A DNA stretch of 64,000 nt from Citrobacter sp. Marseille-Q6884. Its GTDB lineage: Bacteria; Pseudomonadota; Gammaproteobacteria; Enterobacterales; Enterobacteriaceae. The stretch lies in assembly GCF_945906775.1 (NCBI RefSeq), contig NZ_CAMDRE010000001.1, positions 2,480,001-2,544,000 of the forward strand. The letters are read 5' to 3'. The notes beneath the pieces are model-generated. The model worked only from the letters and a program-made list of their open reading frames with translations, made no database searches and was not told the origin of the DNA. Shown here in pieces: positions 60,929 through 64,000 of this stretch. Made by a program: the position numbers and the translations under genes. Position 1 is the first letter of the stretch. Each line of letters starts with the position of its first letter.

Positions 60929-61411
60929 ATGAACAAGGTTGCTCAATATTACCGTGAACTGGTGGCGTCGCTAAGCGAACGTCTGCGCAATGGCGAACGC
61001 GATATTGATGCGCTGGTAGAGCAGGCGCGTCAGCGAGTTATGCAAACCGGGGAGTTAACGCGAACCGAAGTTGAGGAGCTCACGCGAGCCGTTCGACGCG
61101 ACCTGGAAGAGTTTGCCCTGAGCTATGAAGAGAGTCTCGATGAGGAGACTGACAGCGTCTTTATGCGGGTCATCAAAGAGAGTATCTGGCAAGAGTTGGC
61201 GGATATTACCGATAAAACGCAGCTAGAATGGCGTGAGGTTTTTCAGGATCTCAGCCATCACGGGGTGTATCACAGTGGTGAGGTCGTCGGCTTGGGCAAT
61301 CTGGTCTGCGAGAAATGCCACTTTCATTTAGCCGTTTACACACCGGATGTGCTGCCACTGTGTCCAAAATGTGGTCACGATCAATTCCAGCGACGACCTT
61401 TTGAGCCGTGA
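60929..61411 (+). CDS. ybeL: Zinc-ribbon-containing protein YbeL (DUF1451)
   Basis: A 160-residue protein, the same length as E. coli YbeL. The N-terminal two thirds are helical and charged, probably coiled-coil. The C-terminal third has two CxxC pairs (CEKC and CPKC) that should bind zinc. Function is unknown. GGAGG lies 8-9 bases upstream of the ATG. It is divergent from leuS, and the gene is followed by a REP-like hairpin. Confidence 0.93.
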   Translation: MNKVAQYYRELVASLSERLRNGERDIDALVEQARQRVMQTGELTRTEVEELTRAVRRDLEEFALSYEESLDEETDSVFMRVIKESIWQELADITDKTQLEWREVFQDLSHHGVYHSGEVVGLGNLVCEKCHFHLAVYTPDVLPLCPKCGHDQFQRRPFEP

Positions 61412-61418
61412 TTGTTGT

Positions 61419-61441
61419 GCCGGATGGCGGCGCCATCCGGC
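61419..61441. repeat. REP-like palindrome between ybeL and rihA
   Basis: GCCGGATGGC/GCCATCCGGC, a perfect 10-bp stem around three bases, with the sequence typical of REP elements. It fills the 36-bp gap between two convergent genes and probably marks both transcript ends. Confidence 0.8.
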
Positions 61442-61447
61442 CATTCA

Positions 61448-62383
61448 TCAGGCGTAAAAATTCAATCGTTCTGCCAGTAGATCCACAAACCCTTTACGGT
61501 CAATATCGACCATAACCGTGGCGTTTGGTTTATTGCCGCTCAGGAAATAGTAATCCACCGCGGTCATACCCTGGGTGTATTTCCCTTGCGTTTCCACACC
61601 GACCCAGCGATCAACAGTGGTAAACAATTCGGGTTTCAGTAGCCAGGCGATGGTGCATGGGTCGTGCAGCGGCGCGCCAATGAATCCCCATTTCTCATCT
61701 TTGTGATATTCGAAAAAGAAATCCAGAAGTTCAGCCACGATCGTTGAAACGGGATTACCGATCGCGCGGAATCGCTCTGTGTCTTCACGGTGGATTTGCG
61801 CTTTATGTGTGACGTCCAGCCCAGCCATTACCACCGGAATCCCCGACTGGAAAACAATTTCTGCCGCTTCGGGATCAACATAAATATTGAATTCTGCCGC
61901 CGGCGTCCAGTTTCCCAGCCCCATTGCGCCACCCATGATGACGATACGAGCGATGTTATGGTGCAGTTCAGGGTGGCTATTCAGCAACAGCGCAACATTC
62001 GTTTGCGGACCGGTGGAGACAATCGTGACCGGTTCAGGACTGTCACGCAGCGTTTTCGCCATTAACTCTACGGCAGTACAGGTTTGAGGAGCAAAAGCGG
62101 GCTCTGGTAGCGTTGGACCGTCCAGGCCACTCTCACCGTGGACATTGTCGGCAATAATCAGATCGCGCATGAGCGGTTTTACCGCGCCGCCAGCCACGGG
62201 AATATCGGTGCGCTTGAGCAGTGTTAACATTCGCAATACATTTCGCAGCGTTTTGTCGGGCGTCTGATTGCCCGCTGATGAGGTGATCGCTTTAACATTC
62301 AGTTCAGGTGAGGCGAGGGCGAGGACAATTGCGATAGCGTCGTCATGACCTGGATCGCAATCAAAGAGGATCGGAAGTGCCAT
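61448..62383 (-). CDS. rihA: Pyrimidine-specific ribonucleoside hydrolase RihA
   Basis: A 311-residue nucleoside hydrolase, the same length as in E. coli, splitting cytidine and uridine to base and ribose. The calcium-binding DCDPGHDDA motif is at residues 8-16; further family features are GVNxxxx-like VIMGGAMG near 148 and the late HDPCTIAWLL near 238. It lies 117 bp downstream of gltL in the same direction, as in E. coli gltIJKL-rihA, and may be partly co-transcribed. Confidence 0.95.
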   Translation of the reverse strand: MALPILFDCDPGHDDAIAIVLALASPELNVKAITSSAGNQTPDKTLRNVLRMLTLLKRTDIPVAGGAVKPLMRDLIIADNVHGESGLDGPTLPEPAFAPQTCTAVELMAKTLRDSPEPVTIVSTGPQTNVALLLNSHPELHHNIARIVIMGGAMGLGNWTPAAEFNIYVDPEAAEIVFQSGIPVVMAGLDVTHKAQIHREDTERFRAIGNPVSTIVAELLDFFFEYHKDEKWGFIGAPLHDPCTIAWLLKPELFTTVDRWVGVETQGKYTQGMTAVDYYFLSGNKPNATVMVDIDRKGFVDLLAERLNFYA

Positions 62384-62468
62384 TGTGACTCCTTGTAAGG
62401 TGGACTTTGTGACAAGGTTAACGCTGGCTTGAAATTGATTCGAGATGCGAAGAGATAAAGCGTGAGAT

Positions 62469-62492
62469 GGCGCGCACTCTGATGTGCGCGCC
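62469..62492 (-). terminator. Hairpin after gltL
   Basis: GGCGCGCAC/GTGCGCGCC, a perfect 9-bp stem around 6 bases, beginning 8 bp past the gltL stop. The T tract is poor, so it may only partly end the glt transcript before rihA. Confidence 0.6.
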
Positions 62493-62499
62493 GACAGAA

Positions 62500-63225
62500 T
62501 TAATGCAGAATTTTAGCGAGGAAGTCTTTTGCGCGGTCTGATTTCGGATTGGCGAAAAACTCTTCTTTTGCTGAGTCTTCAACAATCTTCCCTTCGTCCA
62601 TAAAGATGACCCGATTCGCCACTTTACGTGCGAAGCCCATTTCATGAGTGACCACCATCATGGTCATCCCTTCATGAGCCAACTCAACCATGACGTCGAG
62701 TACTTCGTTGATCATTTCAGGATCGAGCGCCGACGTAGGTTCGTCAAACAGCATGGCGATAGGATCCATACACAATGCCCGGGCGATGGCGACACGCTGT
62801 TGCTGACCACCGGAGAGCTGAGCCGGAAATTTTTCGGCATGTGCTGCCAGACCGACGCGTTCAAGCAGTTTTTGCGCTTTTTCGCGGGCAGGGGCTTTAT
62901 CCCGCTTCAGCACTTTTACCTGCGCCAGCGTCAGGTTCTCAATGATCGACAGATGCGGAAACAGTTCGAAGTGTTGGAAAACCATACCAACGCGCGAACG
63001 CAGCTTTGCCAGATCCGTTTTTTTGTCATTCACGACGGTGCCGTCAACGGTGATCACACCTTGTTGAACCGGCTCCAGCCCGTTTACCGTTTTGATAAGC
63101 GTGGATTTACCGGAACCAGACGGGCCGCAGACGACCACCACTTCACCTTTTTTCACTTCCGTGGAGCAGTCGGTCAGCACCTGAAAGTGACCATACCATT
63201 TAGAAACATTTTTCAGGGTAATCAT
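62500..63225 (-). CDS. gltL: Glutamate/aspartate ABC transporter ATP-binding protein GltL
   Basis: A 241-residue polar amino-acid ABC ATPase, the same length as in E. coli. Walker A GPSGSGKST starts at residue 34, signature LSGGQQQR is near 136 and Walker B IAMLFDEP near 156. It powers glutamate/aspartate import through GltJK with the binding protein GltI. Its ATG at 63225 shares a base with the gltK stop. Confidence 0.97.
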   Translation of the reverse strand: MITLKNVSKWYGHFQVLTDCSTEVKKGEVVVVCGPSGSGKSTLIKTVNGLEPVQQGVITVDGTVVNDKKTDLAKLRSRVGMVFQHFELFPHLSIIENLTLAQVKVLKRDKAPAREKAQKLLERVGLAAHAEKFPAQLSGGQQQRVAIARALCMDPIAMLFDEPTSALDPEMINEVLDVMVELAHEGMTMMVVTHEMGFARKVANRVIFMDEGKIVEDSAKEEFFANPKSDRAKDFLAKILH

Positions 63226-63899
63226 TAAACTGTCCTTTTCTTCAAATAGCTGACCAACAACGATGCGCTCAGACTGAATACAAAATAGACGGCGCCGGCA
63301 AACAGGATCATTTCGACCTGTGTACCATCACGCTCGCCAATGGTGGAGGCGGTACGGAAGAAATCTGCCAGACTCAATACATAGACCAGTGAGGTATCCT
63401 GGAACAGGACGATGCCCTGGGTCAGTAGCAGCGGGACCATGGCGCGGAATGCCTGAGGCAATATGATGAGCTTCATCGACTGCCAGTGGGTCATACCTAA
63501 CGCCAGCGCGGCGCTGGATTGCCCGCGGGAAATACTCTGGATACCCGCACGGATAATCTCGGAATAATAGGCGGCTTCAAACATCGAAAACGCGACCATC
63601 GCGGAGATAAGGCGAATATCCGTTTTGGGTGACAGACCCAGCACGTTCTGCAGGAAGCCGGGCACGATCAGGTAGAACCACAGCAGTACCATGACCAGTG
63701 GAATCGAGCGGAATACGTTGACGTAGATTTTCGCAAACCAGGCAATCGGCGCGAAACTTGAGAGGCGCATTACCGCCAGCAAGGTTCCCCAGATAATACC
63801 GATGATGACTGCGGTGACGGTAATTTTCAGCGTAATGACCAGTCCATCCAGCAGGTACGGCAGGGAAGGAACAATTGAACTCCAGTCAAAATCGTACAT
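63225..63899 (-). CDS. gltK: Glutamate/aspartate ABC transporter permease GltK
   Basis: A 224-residue inner-membrane permease, the same length as in E. coli, with five hydrophobic segments and the permease-ATPase loop EAAYYSEIIRAGIQSISRGQ near residue 113. It pairs with GltJ. Its ATG overlaps the gltJ stop by one base (TAATG) and its stop overlaps the gltL start. Confidence 0.97.
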   Translation of the reverse strand: MYDFDWSSIVPSLPYLLDGLVITLKITVTAVIIGIIWGTLLAVMRLSSFAPIAWFAKIYVNVFRSIPLVMVLLWFYLIVPGFLQNVLGLSPKTDIRLISAMVAFSMFEAAYYSEIIRAGIQSISRGQSSAALALGMTHWQSMKLIILPQAFRAMVPLLLTQGIVLFQDTSLVYVLSLADFFRTASTIGERDGTQVEMILFAGAVYFVFSLSASLLVSYLKKRTV

Positions 63900-64000
63900 T
63901 ATTTGCCTCCCATATTGCCAGGCAGGCGGACTTTACGTTCGACGAGATTCATCACCAGCATAATGATGGCGTTAATCAACACGTAGGCCAGAGTAATGGC
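63899..64000 (-). CDS. gltJ: Glutamate/aspartate ABC transporter permease GltJ, C-terminal fragment
   Basis: Only the last 33 codons lie in the window. They translate to a final membrane helix (LINAIIMLVMNLV) and the tail ERKVRLPGNMGGK followed by TAA, which matches the end of E. coli GltJ. The ribosome site for gltK (GGAGG) lies inside this tail. The gene continues beyond the window edge. Confidence 0.92.
   Translation of the reverse strand, partial: AITLAYVLINAIIMLVMNLVERKVRLPGNMGGK

Noticed and set aside
62644..63228. A 194-codon open frame antisense to gltL
   Set aside because: Mirror of the ABC ATPase gene, with a His/Phe-rich composition; no independent evidence.
1..64000. CRISPR arrays, tRNA or rRNA genes, insertion sequences, prophage
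   Set aside because: No regularly spaced repeats, cloverleaf-like sequences, transposase or integrase genes were seen in any part of the window.

Overview
This window is a stretch of enterobacterial chromosome. It is collinear with the fes-to-gltJ region of Escherichia coli and Salmonella, and it looks most like Citrobacter. Three things point that way: protein lengths match the E. coli orthologues almost residue for residue, the order is the E. coli order, and some genes are non-K-12 (an intact cobD beside cobC as in Salmonella, an intact full-length ybeM, and an extra alpha/beta-hydrolase gene between rnk and rna). The genus is inferred from my memory of the proteins; no search was run. No phage, insertion sequence, CRISPR array, tRNA or rRNA was seen. 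All complete genes look intact, and the two window edges cut fes and gltJ.

Region by region. Positions 1-16177 hold the catecholate siderophore cluster: end of fes, ybdZ, entF, fepE, then fepCGD, entS, fepB and entCEBAH on alternating strands, with Fur-box-like sequences in the two divergent promoter regions (fepD/entS and fepB/entC). Positions 16362-18729 hold cstA-ybdD (peptide/pyruvate uptake). Positions 18810-24092 hold ybdH, ybdL, the overlapping pair ybdN-ybdM (PAPS-reductase-like plus ParB-like) and the LysR gene ybdO. A tandem MetJ-box-like operator lies between ybdH and ybdL. Positions 24304-28351 are an oxidative and general stress block: dsbG, ahpC, ahpF, uspG, with an OxyR-like site, a terminator-like hairpin upstream of ahpC, and an ERIC repeat between ahpC and ahpF. 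Positions 28554-30944 hold rnk (with a leader hairpin), the extra hydrolase and rna.

Positions 31055-42002 are the anaerobic citrate fermentation locus: citCDEFXGT on the minus strand, divergent from the two-component genes dpiB-dpiA (citA-citB), then the C4-dicarboxylate carrier dcuC with an FNR-like box. Citrate enters through CitT in exchange for succinate, is split by the CitDEF lyase (matured by CitC, CitX and CitG), and the DpiBA pair is the expected citrate-sensing regulator. Positions 42452-47391 hold pagP (PhoP-box-like promoter), cspE, crcB, ybeM, tatE, lipA, lipB and ybeD. The gap between lipA and lipB, where E. coli K-12 has ybeF, is empty here.

Positions 47498-53795 are the cell-elongation block dacA-rlpA-mrdB-mrdA-rlmH-rsfS. 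Positions 54052-62383 hold cobC, cobD, nadD, holA, lptE, leuS, ybeL and rihA, and the window ends in the glutamate/aspartate transporter gltLKJ. Most of the window is ordinary core genome. The items most worth a second look are the MetJ operator linking ybdH and ybdL, the ybdNM pair in an AT-richer block, the ahpC and rnk leaders, the extra hydrolase, and the cobD/nadD tail-to-tail overlap.
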